Origin: JACDAN01 sp963721345
GTDB taxonomy: Bacteria > Actinomycetota > Thermoleophilia > Gaiellales > Gaiellaceae
Direction of reading: 5' to 3'
Assembly (NCBI GenBank): GCA_963721345.1
Contig: CAVRIT010000001.1
Span: 1,364,001 to 1,428,000, forward strand
DNA length: 64,000 nucleotides
Shown here: one piece after another, positions 1-10,657 of the stretch
How positions within the stretch are numbered: position 1 is the first letter of the stretch
Layout of the letters: every line of letters starts with the position of its first letter
The notes under the pieces: model-generated
What the model was told of the DNA's origin: nothing
Seen by the model: the letters and a program-made list of their open reading frames with translations, nothing else
Database searches by the model: none
Program-made: the position numbers and the translations under genes

Positions 1-314
1 GACTCCACGGTCAGCTGCCGCTTGCCCGAGGCGAGCAGCACGCGGACCTTGGACACCGGAGCGCGCTCGATCGTCGTCCCGCGGTAGTAGTGGGCGAGGA
101 TGCGGTCGTAGGTCATCCCCTTGCGCGCGAAGCCGTGCGCGCCCCACTGGCTCAGGCCGACGCCGTGCCCCCAACCCCGTCCGGCGACGACGAAGACGGC
201 CCCGTTCGGCGGGGCCGAGGCACGCGGCTTCCGGGCTTCCGAGGCACCGAGGGTGGTTCCGGCCGCGAGGAAGCCGCAGAGGACGCCTGCTGTCAGGACA
301 AGTGCGCGAGACAT
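1..314 (-). CDS. SpoIID/LytB-domain protein, N-terminal part
   Basis: The 104 visible residues begin with a hydrophobic signal-like segment (about residues 4-24), so the protein is probably exported. They are followed by the SpoIID signature GRGWGHGVGLSQWGAHG at about residues 45-61 and a YYRGTTI motif. The family includes the sporulation lytic transglycosylase SpoIID and amidase enhancers such as LytB, which act on peptidoglycan. The C-terminal part lies beyond the window edge, so the exact function cannot be told. The ATG at 314 directly precedes the signal peptide. The gene is divergent from the kinase, with about 100 bp between them; a TAGCCT hexamer (minus strand, 357-352) could be its -10 box. 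Confidence 0.8.
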   Translation of the reverse strand, partial: MSRALVLTAGVLCGFLAAGTTLGASEARKPRASAPPNGAVFVVAGRGWGHGVGLSQWGAHGFARKGMTYDRILAHYYRGTTIERAPVSKVRVLLASGKRQLTVE

Positions 315-415
315 GCTTAGGTGACCCGTGTTCCGGCAGGAACTGTTCTGAGGCTAGCGCATCGCCCGTCCGAAATACGGTTTCCTTACAGGGTGTTCAC
401 GGGTACTTCGGGGCG

Positions 416-1780
416 ATGAAGTCGGACAACCACGGGCTTCCGCCGCGGTACACGGACGTCCAGCACATCGCCCGGGGCGGGATGGGCGACGTCTACCGCG
501 CGACGGACACCGTCCTGGGCCGGACCGTCGCGATCAAGGTTCTCGCGGAGCGTTACGCGGACGACGAGGACATCAAGCGGCGGTTCAAGAACGAGGGCCT
601 CGCGGCGGCACGACTCTCCGGCGCGCCTTCGACGGTGACGATCTTCGACGTCGGCGAGGACGGCGGATCGCCGTACCTCGTCATGGAGTACCTCGAGGGC
701 GGGTCGCTCGAGCAGCGGCTTCGGCGAGGCCGCCCTGATCCCGCCGACGCGCTCCGCTGGCTCGAGCAGGCGGCCGCTGGGCTCGACGCCGGGCACGCAG
801 CGGGCGTCGTCCACCGCGACGTGAAGCCGGGGAACCTGCTCCTCGACTCGCGCGACGAGATCCACGTCGCCGACTTCGGCGTCGCGAGCGCCGCCGGGCT
901 CGACTCGCTGACGATGACCGGAATGGTGCTCGGCACCGCCGGCTACCTCTCCCCGGAGCAGGCCCAGGGACAACGAGCGACGCCGGAGAGCGACCGGTAC
1001 GCGCTGGGTGTCGTGGCCTGGGAGCTTTTGACCGGCAAGCGGCCGTTCGAGTCGGAAAGTCCTACCGCCGAGGCGACCTCCCATGTCAATGCGCCGATTC
1101 CGTCGATCTCGCCCCAGCTCGATCCGGTGTTCCGGCGCGCGCTCGCGAAGGACCCGAAGGAGCGCTACCCGAGCGCGGCGGTCTTCGTGTCCGACCTGCG
1201 TCGAGCACTCGAGCCCGAGCCGACGGAGGAGACCGTCGCGGTTGCTTCAGGGGGACCTCCTCCTCCTCGGCGCCGGCCGAGCCTGCTCGTCCCGGCCCTC
1301 ATCGTCGGCGCACTGCTCCTCCTCGGCGGCGGCATCGCCGTTGCAGGGCTCCTCGACGACGATTCCGAGCCGCAGACGACCACCGTCGTGCAGGTCACGA
1401 CGGCGCGAGGGACCGTGACCACGGTGCAAAGGACGGTCACCGCCGAGCCGAAGACGACGGCGACCACCCAGACGACCGCGCCGACCACGACGGCGCCGCC
1501 GCCTCCGCCCGCCACCGGCCAGAGCGGCCAACAGCTCACCGACGAGGCAACGGCGCTGCTCGCGCAGGGCCGGTGGACCGAGGCGGAGGCAGTGGCGCGG
1601 CAAGCGGTGGCGAAGCTGCAGGGCTCCGGCGAGACATACGAGGCTTACGCGGAGTACAACCTCGGCCGGGCCCTCGCCGAGCAGGGCAAGTGTGAGGAGG
1701 CGCTGGAGCACCTGAACCGCTCCGAGGAGCTCCAAGGCTCGCGCCCGCCGATCACCGCCGCCAAGGAGAAATGCTCGTAA
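416..1780 (+). CDS. membrane-anchored Ser/Thr protein kinase
   Basis: A protein of 454 residues. The Hanks-type kinase domain (about 13-265) has a glycine loop (ARGGMGDVY, 18-26), VAIK lysine 41, catalytic HRDVKPGN at 133-140, DFG at 153-155 and an SPEQ substrate-site motif. One membrane segment lies at about 290-313. It is followed by an extracellular Thr/Pro-rich linker and a C-terminal helical stretch of about 70 residues resembling a TPR, in place of the PASTA repeats of PknB. The ATG at 416 places the kinase domain at the N-terminus; upstream in-frame codons read as non-coding. It probably signals cell-envelope or metabolic state. rmlB starts 10 bp downstream. Confidence 0.9.
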   Translation: MKSDNHGLPPRYTDVQHIARGGMGDVYRATDTVLGRTVAIKVLAERYADDEDIKRRFKNEGLAAARLSGAPSTVTIFDVGEDGGSPYLVMEYLEGGSLEQRLRRGRPDPADALRWLEQAAAGLDAGHAAGVVHRDVKPGNLLLDSRDEIHVADFGVASAAGLDSLTMTGMVLGTAGYLSPEQAQGQRATPESDRYALGVVAWELLTGKRPFESESPTAEATSHVNAPIPSISPQLDPVFRRALAKDPKERYPSAAVFVSDLRRALEPEPTEETVAVASGGPPPPRRRPSLLVPALIVGALLLLGGGIAVAGLLDDDSEPQTTTVVQVTTARGTVTTVQRTVTAEPKTTATTQTTAPTTTAPPPPPATGQSGQQLTDEATALLAQGRWTEAEAVARQAVAKLQGSGETYEAYAEYNLGRALAEQGKCEEALEHLNRSEELQGSRPPITAAKEKCS

Positions 1781-1790
1781 GCTTGCGCGC

Positions 1791-2795
1791 GTGAATCTGC
1801 TCGTCACAGGCGCGGCCGGCTTCATCGGCTCGAACTTCGTCCACTACTGGGTCGAGCGGCACCCGGACGACCGGGTCGTCGCTCTCGACCTGCTCACCTA
1901 CGCCGGGAACCGCGCCAACCTCGAGGGCGTGGAGCAGCAGATCGACTTCGTCGAAGGGGACATCGCCGACCTCGAGCTCGGCCGTCGACTCCTCGAGCAG
2001 TACGACATCGGCGTCGTCGTGAACTTCGCGGCGGAATCCCACAACAGCCTGGCCGTGGTCGATCCCCGGCGCTTCTTCCACACGAACGTGATGGGGACCC
2101 AGACGCTCCTCGAGGCAGCGCGGGACGTCGGCGGCCTCGAGCGGTTCCATCACGTGTCGACCTGCGAGGTCTACGGCGACCTCCCGCTGGACAGCGACGA
2201 GGAGTTCACCGAGGACTCTCCGTACCTGCCGAGGACGCCGTACAACGCGTCGAAGGCGGGCGCCGACCACGCCGTCCGCTCCTACCACGAGACGTTCGGC
2301 ATCCCGATCTCGATCACGAACTGCTCGAACAACTACGGTCCGTACCAGTTTCCGGAGAAGGTGATTCCGCTGTTCGTCACGAACGCGCTCGACGACCAGC
2401 CGCTCCCGATGTACGCCTCGACGCAGAACAAGCGCGAGTGGCTCCACGTGCGCGACCACTGCCGCGCGATCGAGCTCGTCCTGGACGCGGACGCCGTCGG
2501 CGAGACCTACAACGTCGGCTCGGGCGTCGAAGCCTCGATCGAGGAGATCGCCGGCCTCGTCCTCGAGCTGACCGGCAAGCCCGAGTCCCTGAAGACGATC
2601 GTCCCGGACCGCCCCGGCCACGATCGGCGCTACTTGCTGGACTCCTCGAAGCTGCGCAAGAAGCTGGGCTGGGAGCCGGAGATCTCCTGGGAGGAGGGCC
2701 TGCGCGAGACCGTCGAGTGGTACGCGGCGAACCGGGACTGGTGGGAGCCGCTGAAAGAGCGAGCCCCGGTCCAGGAAACCGCCTGGCAGCGCTAG
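1791..2795 (+). CDS. rmlB: dTDP-glucose 4,6-dehydratase
   Basis: A short-chain dehydrogenase-fold enzyme of 334 residues that converts dTDP-glucose to dTDP-4-keto-6-deoxyglucose using bound NAD, the second step of dTDP-rhamnose synthesis in the cytoplasm. The N-terminal NAD-binding motif is TGAAGFIGSN, the TCEVYGDL segment carries the active-site Thr, and the catalytic YNASK motif is present; length is normal. The start is GTG. A TAAGCT hexamer at 1778-1783, seven bases before it, could drive leaderless transcription, or the gene may be read from the kinase. Its stop codon shares CTAG with the stop of convergent rmlD. Confidence 0.95.
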   Translation: MNLLVTGAAGFIGSNFVHYWVERHPDDRVVALDLLTYAGNRANLEGVEQQIDFVEGDIADLELGRRLLEQYDIGVVVNFAAESHNSLAVVDPRRFFHTNVMGTQTLLEAARDVGGLERFHHVSTCEVYGDLPLDSDEEFTEDSPYLPRTPYNASKAGADHAVRSYHETFGIPISITNCSNNYGPYQFPEKVIPLFVTNALDDQPLPMYASTQNKREWLHVRDHCRAIELVLDADAVGETYNVGSGVEASIEEIAGLVLELTGKPESLKTIVPDRPGHDRRYLLDSSKLRKKLGWEPEISWEEGLRETVEWYAANRDWWEPLKERAPVQETAWQR

Positions 2796-3568
2796 CCGAG
2801 TCGCTCGAGACAGGCGCGAAGGCCGTCGCGCCAGTGCGGTAGGCGCGGGGCGTTCTCCCGCTCGCTGCGCAGCACCGAGTACGCCGGACGCGGCGCTGGG
2901 GCGCCGAACTCCTCCGTCGTGATTCGGCGGACGCGGCAGTCGAGTCCCGCCTGCTCGAAGATCGCCTCCGCGAAGTCGGCCCACGTGCAATCCCCCTCCG
3001 CCGCGAGGTGCCAGACCCCGTGCGGGAGCTCGATCAGCTTTCGGGTCGCCTCGGCGAGATGCCCGACGTAGGTCGGCGCGCCGCGCTGGTCGTCGACTAC
3101 CGCGACCTCGTCGCGCTCGGCGCCGAGTCGCAGCATCGTCCGGAGGAAGTTGTGGCCCGTCGAGCCGAAGAGCCACGAAGAGCGGACGATCCAGCCGTCG
3201 CGGACCTCCTGTTCTCCCTCGAGCTTCGTCCGCCCGTAGACCCCGAGCGGGTTCGTCGCGTCCGACTCGACGTACGGCTCACGCTTTGTCCCGTCGAAGA
3301 CGTAGTCGCTCGAGTAGTAGACGACGGGCGCGCCGAGCGCGACGACGTTCCTCGTCCCGTCGACGTTTGCCCGCGCAGCAGCGTCGGGATCGGACTCGGC
3401 GTCGTCGACCTTCGTCCACGCGGCGGCGTGGAGCACGAGCTCCGGGCGCTCGTCGAGCGGGTACGGCTCCGCAACGTCCCACTCCGTCCGGGATAGGGCA
3501 CGCGCATCCGGGAAGACCTCGGCGAGCGCCGTCCCCAGCTGCCCGCCGGCGCCGGTAATGAGGATCAA
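2792..3568 (-). CDS. rmlD: dTDP-4-dehydrorhamnose reductase
   Basis: A protein of 258 residues that reduces dTDP-4-keto-rhamnose to dTDP-L-rhamnose with NAD(P)H, the last step of the pathway. It begins with the Rossmann motif TGAGGQLG and carries the YGRTK catalytic Tyr/Lys and a SSDYVFDG motif typical of RmlD. The start is TTG, overlapping the TGA of rmlA as TTGA, so translation is coupled to rmlA. The usual partner rmlC (3,5-epimerase) is not in this window. Confidence 0.93.
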   Translation of the reverse strand: MILITGAGGQLGTALAEVFPDARALSRTEWDVAEPYPLDERPELVLHAAAWTKVDDAESDPDAAARANVDGTRNVVALGAPVVYYSSDYVFDGTKREPYVESDATNPLGVYGRTKLEGEQEVRDGWIVRSSWLFGSTGHNFLRTMLRLGAERDEVAVVDDQRGAPTYVGHLAEATRKLIELPHGVWHLAAEGDCTWADFAEAIFEQAGLDCRVRRITTEEFGAPAPRPAYSVLRSERENAPRLPHWRDGLRACLERLG

Positions 3569-4305
3569 GGCTTGTTCGCGCCGTTCGAGCGGACGAAGTC
3601 GTTCACCGCGTAGTACGCGTCGATCGACTCGCCGGCGTCGCCCCAGAAGCCTTCGACGATGTCGTACTGCATCGTCCCCTGGTCGATGAACCAGTTGTTG
3701 ACGTCCGTGATCTCGAGCTCGCCGCGGCCCGACGGCTCGAGCTCCGGGATGACCTCGAAGACGCTCGGGTCGTAGAAGTAGATCCCCGTCACCGCGAACT
3801 CGCTCGGTGGCGTCTCGGGTTTCTCGTGGATCTTCACCACCCGCCCGTTCTCCAGCTCCGGGACGCCGAGGTGGCGAAGGTGCTCCGGCTCGTCCTCCCG
3901 CGCGAGGAGGATGCGCGCACCCGCCCCCTGCTCCTCGAAGTTCTCGACCGCATGCTTGATCGACCGCTCGAGCACGTTGTCGGCGAGCATCACGATGATC
4001 GGCTCACCGCCCGCGAAGCGCTCCGCGAGGCCGAGTGCCTCGGCGATCCCGCCCGCCCGCTCCTGGTACGCGTAGGAGAGGCGGTCGATTCCCCACTCGT
4101 GGCCGTTCCCGAGCAGGCGGAGGAACTCGCCTGCGTGGGTCCCGCCCGTGACGACCATCAGCTCCCGGACGTCGCAGGTCACGAGCGCCTCGATGGCGTA
4201 CGTCACCATCGGCCGGTCGTAGATCGGCAGGAGGTGCTTGTTGGTGATTCGCGTGAGCGGATGGAGCCGCGTCCCGCTGCCCCCCGCCAGGATGACGCCC
4301 TTCAT
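3565..4305 (-). CDS. rmlA: glucose-1-phosphate thymidylyltransferase
   Basis: A nucleotidyltransferase of 246 residues that makes dTDP-glucose from dTTP and glucose-1-phosphate, the first step towards dTDP-rhamnose. The N-terminus carries the GGSGTRLHPLT pyrophosphorylase motif and KHLLPIYDRPM; IHEKPE and GFWGDAGE sugar-binding motifs follow. It is shorter than the E. coli-type enzyme (about 290 residues) and resembles the short C-terminally trimmed RmlA class. A TAGCAT hexamer (minus strand, 4320-4315) lies nine bases before the ATG, suggesting a leaderless promoter. It forms an operon with rmlD. Confidence 0.93.
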   Translation of the reverse strand: MKGVILAGGSGTRLHPLTRITNKHLLPIYDRPMVTYAIEALVTCDVRELMVVTGGTHAGEFLRLLGNGHEWGIDRLSYAYQERAGGIAEALGLAERFAGGEPIIVMLADNVLERSIKHAVENFEEQGAGARILLAREDEPEHLRHLGVPELENGRVVKIHEKPETPPSEFAVTGIYFYDPSVFEVIPELEPSGRGELEITDVNNWFIDQGTMQYDIVEGFWGDAGESIDAYYAVNDFVRSNGANKP

Positions 4306-4314
4306 CGGCCGCCG

Positions 4315-4331
4315 ATGCTACGGGTTAGGGT
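4315..4331. promoter_or_regulatory. back-to-back -10 boxes of rmlA and the small membrane gene
   Basis: On the minus strand TAGCAT (4320-4315) precedes the rmlA ATG by 9 nt. On the plus strand TAGGGT (4326-4331) precedes the ATG at 4338 by 6 nt. The two genes are only 32 bp apart, so both promoters must lie here. Neither start has a Shine-Dalgarno sequence, consistent with leaderless mRNAs. This is inferred from spacing only. Confidence 0.5.
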
Positions 4332-4337
4332 GCGCCC

Positions 4338-4554
4338 ATGAGCGAGAACGAGCGCGAGCACCTCGTCGACACCGACCCCGAGGTTCTCCAGGGCGAGGAC
4401 GACATCCCGCGCCAGCCGGCGCCGCCGCTCGATCCCTACACGCCGGAGCCCGGCCCGGGACCCGGCGAGCGAGCGCGCCTTCAACGTCATGCGCTGGGCG
4501 TGGGTGCCGATCATCTTCGGGGCGTTCCTGATCCTGATCGCGATCTTCCGTTAA
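4338..4554 (+). CDS. small single-pass membrane protein, apparent frameshift
   Basis: The ATG frame reads an acidic, proline-rich N-terminus (MSENEREHLVDTDPEVLQG onward) and then loses sense. In the next frame the sequence ends with a clean transmembrane tail, RWAWVPIIFGAFLILIAIFR, and a TAA at 4552-4554. Joining the two with one base removed in the G/C-rich stretch 4450-4475 gives a protein of about 71 residues with a cytoplasmic head and a C-terminal anchor. I do not recognise a family. The read-through frame would run on into Lon, which is not believable as one protein. Confidence 0.6.
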
Positions 4555-4614
4555 GGAGCCGTCTCGCCGGCCGAGAGGTCGCAGAGCGATGTCAAGGCTA
4601 CGATTCACACGGAA

Positions 4615-5042
4615 ATGGGGCGTCGGAGAGACCTCAAGGACGAGATCGACGAGCTGTTCGCGGACCTCTGGCAGGTCTCGCGGCTCGCGAGGCCGCGGCG
4701 TGGCTTTCGCCCGCCGCTGAACTCGTTTCGCACGGAGGATCCACCTTCTTTCACGGTCGTCGTGGAGCTCGCGGGCGTCGAGTCCGACCAGATCCGGGTC
4801 ACTGCCGCAGACGGCATGCTGGTGATCGCCGGGGAGCGGCGCCGCCAGCCCTGCGAGGGACGGATCTACGAGCAGATCGAGATCGAGTACGGCCCGTTCG
4901 AGCGCGTCGTGCAGCTTCCCGAGGACGCCGACATCCCCCGCGCCGAGGCGCGCTACGAGCGCGGGCTGCTGACGATCGAGCTCCCCATCGCCGTGAAGCC
5001 GGCGCGGACACAACCCGTTCCGATCGAGATTCAGAGGCGGTC

Positions 5043-5046
<4 letters not shown>
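4615..5046 (+). CDS. Hsp20 / alpha-crystallin small heat-shock protein
   Basis: A protein of 143 residues with an alpha-crystallin domain at about 40-130: the VVVELAGVESDQI strand region, GERRR, and the conserved GLLTIELPI motif near the C-terminus. Such proteins hold unfolded proteins in the cytoplasm. It overlaps lon by ATGA, so chaperone and protease are made together, a sensible protein-quality-control pair. A TACGAT hexamer at 4599-4604 may be its -10 box. I see no HAIR or CIRCE heat-shock operator upstream. Confidence 0.92.
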
Positions 5047-7466
<2,420 letters not shown>

Positions 7467-7550
7467 TCCGGCGTTTGCAGGCGCCTAGCGCCGGGTACAG
7501 GCCACGGACGCAACCGAAAACGACAGAAACGACACGAAAGGACGGCCGAA

Positions 7551-7967
7551 ATGGCCAAGGCAAAAGACAGGTTTTCCGACGCAAAGCCTTACGTGGCGCG
7601 AGCCCTCCAGGACGAAGAGGTCCGCGAGAACGTCAAGAGCGCGATCTTCGCGGCTCGCGAGATCTACGACGAGCTGCTCGGCGGGCGGCGCCCGACCGCC
7701 GTCGCCGCGAGAGTCGCCACTGACAAGGACATCCAGGACAACCTCCGGACCGCGATCGACGACCTGAAGAAGGCCGCGAACCGCGTCCAGGGCAAGAAGG
7801 AGCACTCGAACCGCAACGCAACGCTCCTGCTGACCGGGATCGTCCTCGGCGTCCTCTTCAACCCGCTCACCGGTCCGCAGACGCGCGAGTGGATCTCCGG
7901 GCGCATCTTCGGCGAGGACGACGACACATCGTCCGCGTCGTCCGGCGGGAACAGCAACAGCGCCTAG
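7551..7967 (+). CDS. YtxH-like membrane-anchored protein
   Basis: A protein of 138 residues. The N-terminal 85 residues are charged and helical. A single hydrophobic segment (LLLTGIVLGVLFNPLTGPQTR, about 92-112) ends in the G-x-LF-P-x-x-G-x-x-TR pattern seen in YtxH-type proteins, and the tail is Ser/Asn-rich. The function is unknown; family members are linked to general stress. An AAAGGA Shine-Dalgarno lies just before the ATG. The 84 bp after lon hold only a short inverted repeat (GGCGC/GCGCC, near 7482-7494). Confidence 0.6.
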   Translation: MAKAKDRFSDAKPYVARALQDEEVRENVKSAIFAAREIYDELLGGRRPTAVAARVATDKDIQDNLRTAIDDLKKAANRVQGKKEHSNRNATLLLTGIVLGVLFNPLTGPQTREWISGRIFGEDDDTSSASSGGNSNSA

Positions 7968-7977
7968 AGGTCTGGGC

Positions 7978-9435
7978 CTAGGGGCCGCCCAGGCGGCGCG
8001 CAAGCGCCTGCAACCGGTCGCGCCCACCGGCGGCCGCGCTCGAGAACGGACCGTGGGCGGGCGAGTCGGTGTCCCGAAGCACGCGCCTCAGCGACCCGGG
8101 CTCGAGCCCTGAGCCCGTCGAGATGTCGCGCGCCTGGAGCAGGATCGCGCCGGGCTTCGGCGCGCTGCTCGAGTCGGAGATCGGCGGCGCCCAGCCCGAG
8201 ACGCCGGTGAGCGGCACGTCCACGAGCCGCCGCCATGCGTTCAGGTACGGGTGCGGCGCGACGACTCCGTCGTAGCCCAGGTAGATCAGCGACGCGGGGT
8301 GGATCTCGAAGTGGACGTGCGGCGGCGTCGCCTCGGCGTCGCCGGTGTTCCCGACGAACCCGAGCACGTCACCCGCGCGCACCTGCGCACCGTTCACCGC
8401 CAGCGGCGAGAACGCAGAGAGGTGGGCGTAGTAGAACTCGTTGCCGGCGAGATCCTGGAGCCAGAGCCGAAGCCCCCCGACGTCGTTCCAGCCGACCGAG
8501 TAGACGATGCCGTTCGCGACGGCCAGGACAGGAGCCCCGAGCGGCGCGAAGATGTCCGCTCCGTGGTGCCAGCCCGTGTTCGCGCGTGCAGCGCCGAATG
8601 TGTCCGAGTACGACGCCGAGCCGTAGACCGGGAAGACGTAGCCGCCCGCGGTGAGCGTCGGGAACACGCCGAACGGGATCTGACGGATCGGCGCGACAGA
8701 CGTCTTTCGCTTCCGCTTCCCGGCTGGCTTCGGCTCGAGCTTCGACGGACGATCGAGGGCCGGCAGCTTCGGCCTCTGCGGCGCGATTCCGCGCTCGGCC
8801 GAGACGTCGACGTGTCCGACGAGGATGGTGGTTCCGGCCGGAACGCCGCGGTGCTCGGCTGTCAGCTCGACCACCAGCCCGGTCACGCGGGTCTGGAAGC
8901 CTCTGGCCTTGCCGACGAACGTCGCGCCGGACTGCGGGAGAATCGAGACCGTTCCCCATGAGCCGTACGCCACGCTCGTCCCCGGTGATGCGCCGACCGC
9001 CTGGCCGAGGACGACGAGACCGTTGACGGCGGAGCGCGTGGCCTCACCGGTGATGACCTCACCGGCCTTCGCCGTACCGCGCACGGTGATCGAGCTCGCC
9101 GTGATCTCGCCTCCGAACAGCGAGAGCGCCGAGACCTCAGCCGAGCCGACCGCTGTTGTCGTCTCTCCCGCGACGCCCGTGACCGACGAAGACACCGACC
9201 CGGCCTGTGCGATCGAGCCGTCCGCGGGGTACGCGAAGTTCCCGCCGACCCCCACGCCGTCCGGCGGCCCGCTCACGACTCCGGCGCTGGAGCCACCCTG
9301 TCCGGGGACGGAAACCTGGATGCCGACAACGCGGGCGCTCGGCGTGCCGCGGCTCGTCGCGGAGGTCGCGCCCAACGAGCCGCTGAGCGCCAGCACCGCA
9401 CCGAGCGCGAACACGACTGAGAGTCGCTTGGCCAA
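7978..9435 (-). CDS. secreted M23 (LytM) metallopeptidase
   Basis: A protein of 485 residues with a signal peptide (about 1-25), a long beta-rich middle region and a LytM zinc-peptidase domain at about 290-410. The zinc ligands are visible as HHGADIFAP and HVHFE. M23 enzymes cut peptidoglycan cross-bridges or activate amidases outside the membrane. The start is TTG; it is favoured because TAGTCT (minus strand, 9449-9444) lies eight bases upstream, matching the leaderless pattern of the window, and it sits immediately before the signal peptide. A GTG seven codons further in is the alternative. Confidence 0.88.
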   Translation of the reverse strand: MAKRLSVVFALGAVLALSGSLGATSATSRGTPSARVVGIQVSVPGQGGSSAGVVSGPPDGVGVGGNFAYPADGSIAQAGSVSSSVTGVAGETTTAVGSAEVSALSLFGGEITASSITVRGTAKAGEVITGEATRSAVNGLVVLGQAVGASPGTSVAYGSWGTVSILPQSGATFVGKARGFQTRVTGLVVELTAEHRGVPAGTTILVGHVDVSAERGIAPQRPKLPALDRPSKLEPKPAGKRKRKTSVAPIRQIPFGVFPTLTAGGYVFPVYGSASYSDTFGAARANTGWHHGADIFAPLGAPVLAVANGIVYSVGWNDVGGLRLWLQDLAGNEFYYAHLSAFSPLAVNGAQVRAGDVLGFVGNTGDAEATPPHVHFEIHPASLIYLGYDGVVAPHPYLNAWRRLVDVPLTGVSGWAPPISDSSSAPKPGAILLQARDISTGSGLEPGSLRRVLRDTDSPAHGPFSSAAAGGRDRLQALARRLGGP

Positions 9436-9493
9436 GGCGATGCAGACTATTCGCTCCAGCGGCGAGCGGCTGCTGTTTCACGCTTGACGAAAG

Positions 9494-9509
9494 TGAGAAT
9501 CATTATCAT
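9494..9509 (+). promoter_or_regulatory. Fur/Zur-type operator overlapping a -10 box
   Basis: TGAGAATCATTATCA at 9494-9508 is a 7-1-7 inverted repeat differing by one base from the classical Fur-family box TGATAATNATTATCA. TATCAT at 9504-9509 overlaps its right arm and lies six bases before the GTG of the Fur-family gene. A repressor bound here would block RNA polymerase, giving autoregulation of the regulator and the ZIP transporter behind it. Confidence 0.85.
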
Positions 9510-9515
9510 CTTCGC

Positions 9516-9941
9516 GTGGCCGAGTCTGAAGATCCGCGTGCCGAGTATCGGGGCCTGCGCCTCCCTTCGAACCTGCGTCTGACTGCCCAGCGCCGGGCTG
9601 TGCTCGACCTTGTCGCCGACAGCGACGGCAGCTTCACGGCGGCCGAGCTCTTCCAAAAGGGGCGACGGCGGCATCGGAGCCTCGGGCTCGCGACCGTCTA
9701 CCGGACCGTGGAGCTCCTCCGCCGCACTGGATCGGTTCGTCCGCTCGTCGGCGCCTCGAAGCCGATGTACGTCCGCTGCGAGCCGGGTCACCATCACCAC
9801 CTGGTGTGCCTCAGCTGCGGTGGAGTCGAGGAGACGGAGCTCTGCGGGGCGCCTTCGCCTGCCGAGCTGCGCCGGCGCTACGGGTTCCGCGCGGAGGGTC
9901 ACGAGCTCGACGTGTACGGCACCTGCGCGCGCTGCGCATGA
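9516..9941 (+). CDS. Fur-family metalloregulator (Fur or Zur type)
   Basis: A protein of 141 residues. The N-terminal winged helix carries LTAQRRAVLDLV and the recognition region GLATVYRTVELL. The C-terminal dimer domain has a histidine run (GHHHHLVC) and two CxxC pairs (CLSC and CARC) that form the structural zinc site. It is a cytoplasmic repressor using a divalent metal as co-repressor. The downstream gene is a ZIP importer and overlaps it by ATGA, which favours a zinc-sensing (Zur) role over iron, but the sequence alone does not settle this. The GTG start is fixed by the operator/-10 immediately upstream. Confidence 0.9.
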   Translation: MAESEDPRAEYRGLRLPSNLRLTAQRRAVLDLVADSDGSFTAAELFQKGRRRHRSLGLATVYRTVELLRRTGSVRPLVGASKPMYVRCEPGHHHHLVCLSCGGVEETELCGAPSPAELRRRYGFRAEGHELDVYGTCARCA

Positions 9942-10657
9942 GCTGGATCGCCGTCCCACTCGCCGGGCTCACCGTCCTCTCCACCCTCGCGGGCGGGGCG
10001 CTGGCGATGCGCCTGCACCGCGAGCTGAAGACGGCGATCGCGCTCTCCGGCGGCATCGTCGTCGCCGTCGCGCTCTTCGACCTGATTCCCGAGGCGCTCG
10101 AAGCCGTGGCCGACGAGCGGCTCGTGATGACCCTCGTCGGCGCCGGCTTCGTGCTCTTCTTCGTCGCGGACCGTTTCCTCGTCCTCCACCACCGCGACGA
10201 CCCCGAGCAGGTTCACGCGCACGGGCAAGTGGGAGCGCTCGGTGCGGGAGCGCTCGCCTTCCACACCTTCACCGACGGGCTCGGCATCGGGCTCGCGTTC
10301 GGGCTCGACACCGAGACGGGGATCTTCGTCCTGCTCGCCGTCGTCTCGCACGACTTCGCCGACGGGATCAACGCCGTCACGTTCATCCTCCGACAGGGGG
10401 GTACCCGCTCGTCCGCGCTGCGCTGGCTCGGGCTCGTCGCCGTCGCGCCGCTGTTCGGCGCCCTGGTCGGCTCGGCGGTCGAGATCTCGGAGGAGACGCT
10501 CGGCCAGCTGCTCGCGGTTTACGCGGGGATCTTCCTCTTCATCGGTGCGACCGACCTGCTACCGGAGGCGCATGACCACCCGTCGTGGAAGCGGCTCGCG
10601 GTGACGCTCGCCGGCTTCGCGGCGGTTTTCGGGATCACGTTCTTCCTGGAGGGTTAG
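9938..10657 (+). CDS. ZIP-family divalent metal transporter
   Basis: A membrane protein of 239 residues with about eight hydrophobic segments. The family's metal-binding helix motifs are visible as FHTFTDGLGIGLAF and SHDFADGIN, and there is a His/Asp-rich loop (HHRDDPEQVHAHG) between helices. ZIP proteins move zinc or iron into the cytoplasm. It starts with ATGA overlapping the Fur-family gene, so the regulator probably controls its own transporter. Its stop overlaps the stop of the convergent gene at TTAG. Confidence 0.9.
   Translation: MSWIAVPLAGLTVLSTLAGGALAMRLHRELKTAIALSGGIVVAVALFDLIPEALEAVADERLVMTLVGAGFVLFFVADRFLVLHHRDDPEQVHAHGQVGALGAGALAFHTFTDGLGIGLAFGLDTETGIFVLLAVVSHDFADGINAVTFILRQGGTRSSALRWLGLVAVAPLFGALVGSAVEISEETLGQLLAVYAGIFLFIGATDLLPEAHDHPSWKRLAVTLAGFAAVFGITFFLEG

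Noticed and set aside
9474..9482. TGTTTCACG resembling half of a ParB parS site
   Set aside because: The right half is not palindromic (CTTGAC follows), so it does not meet the 16-bp parS consensus.
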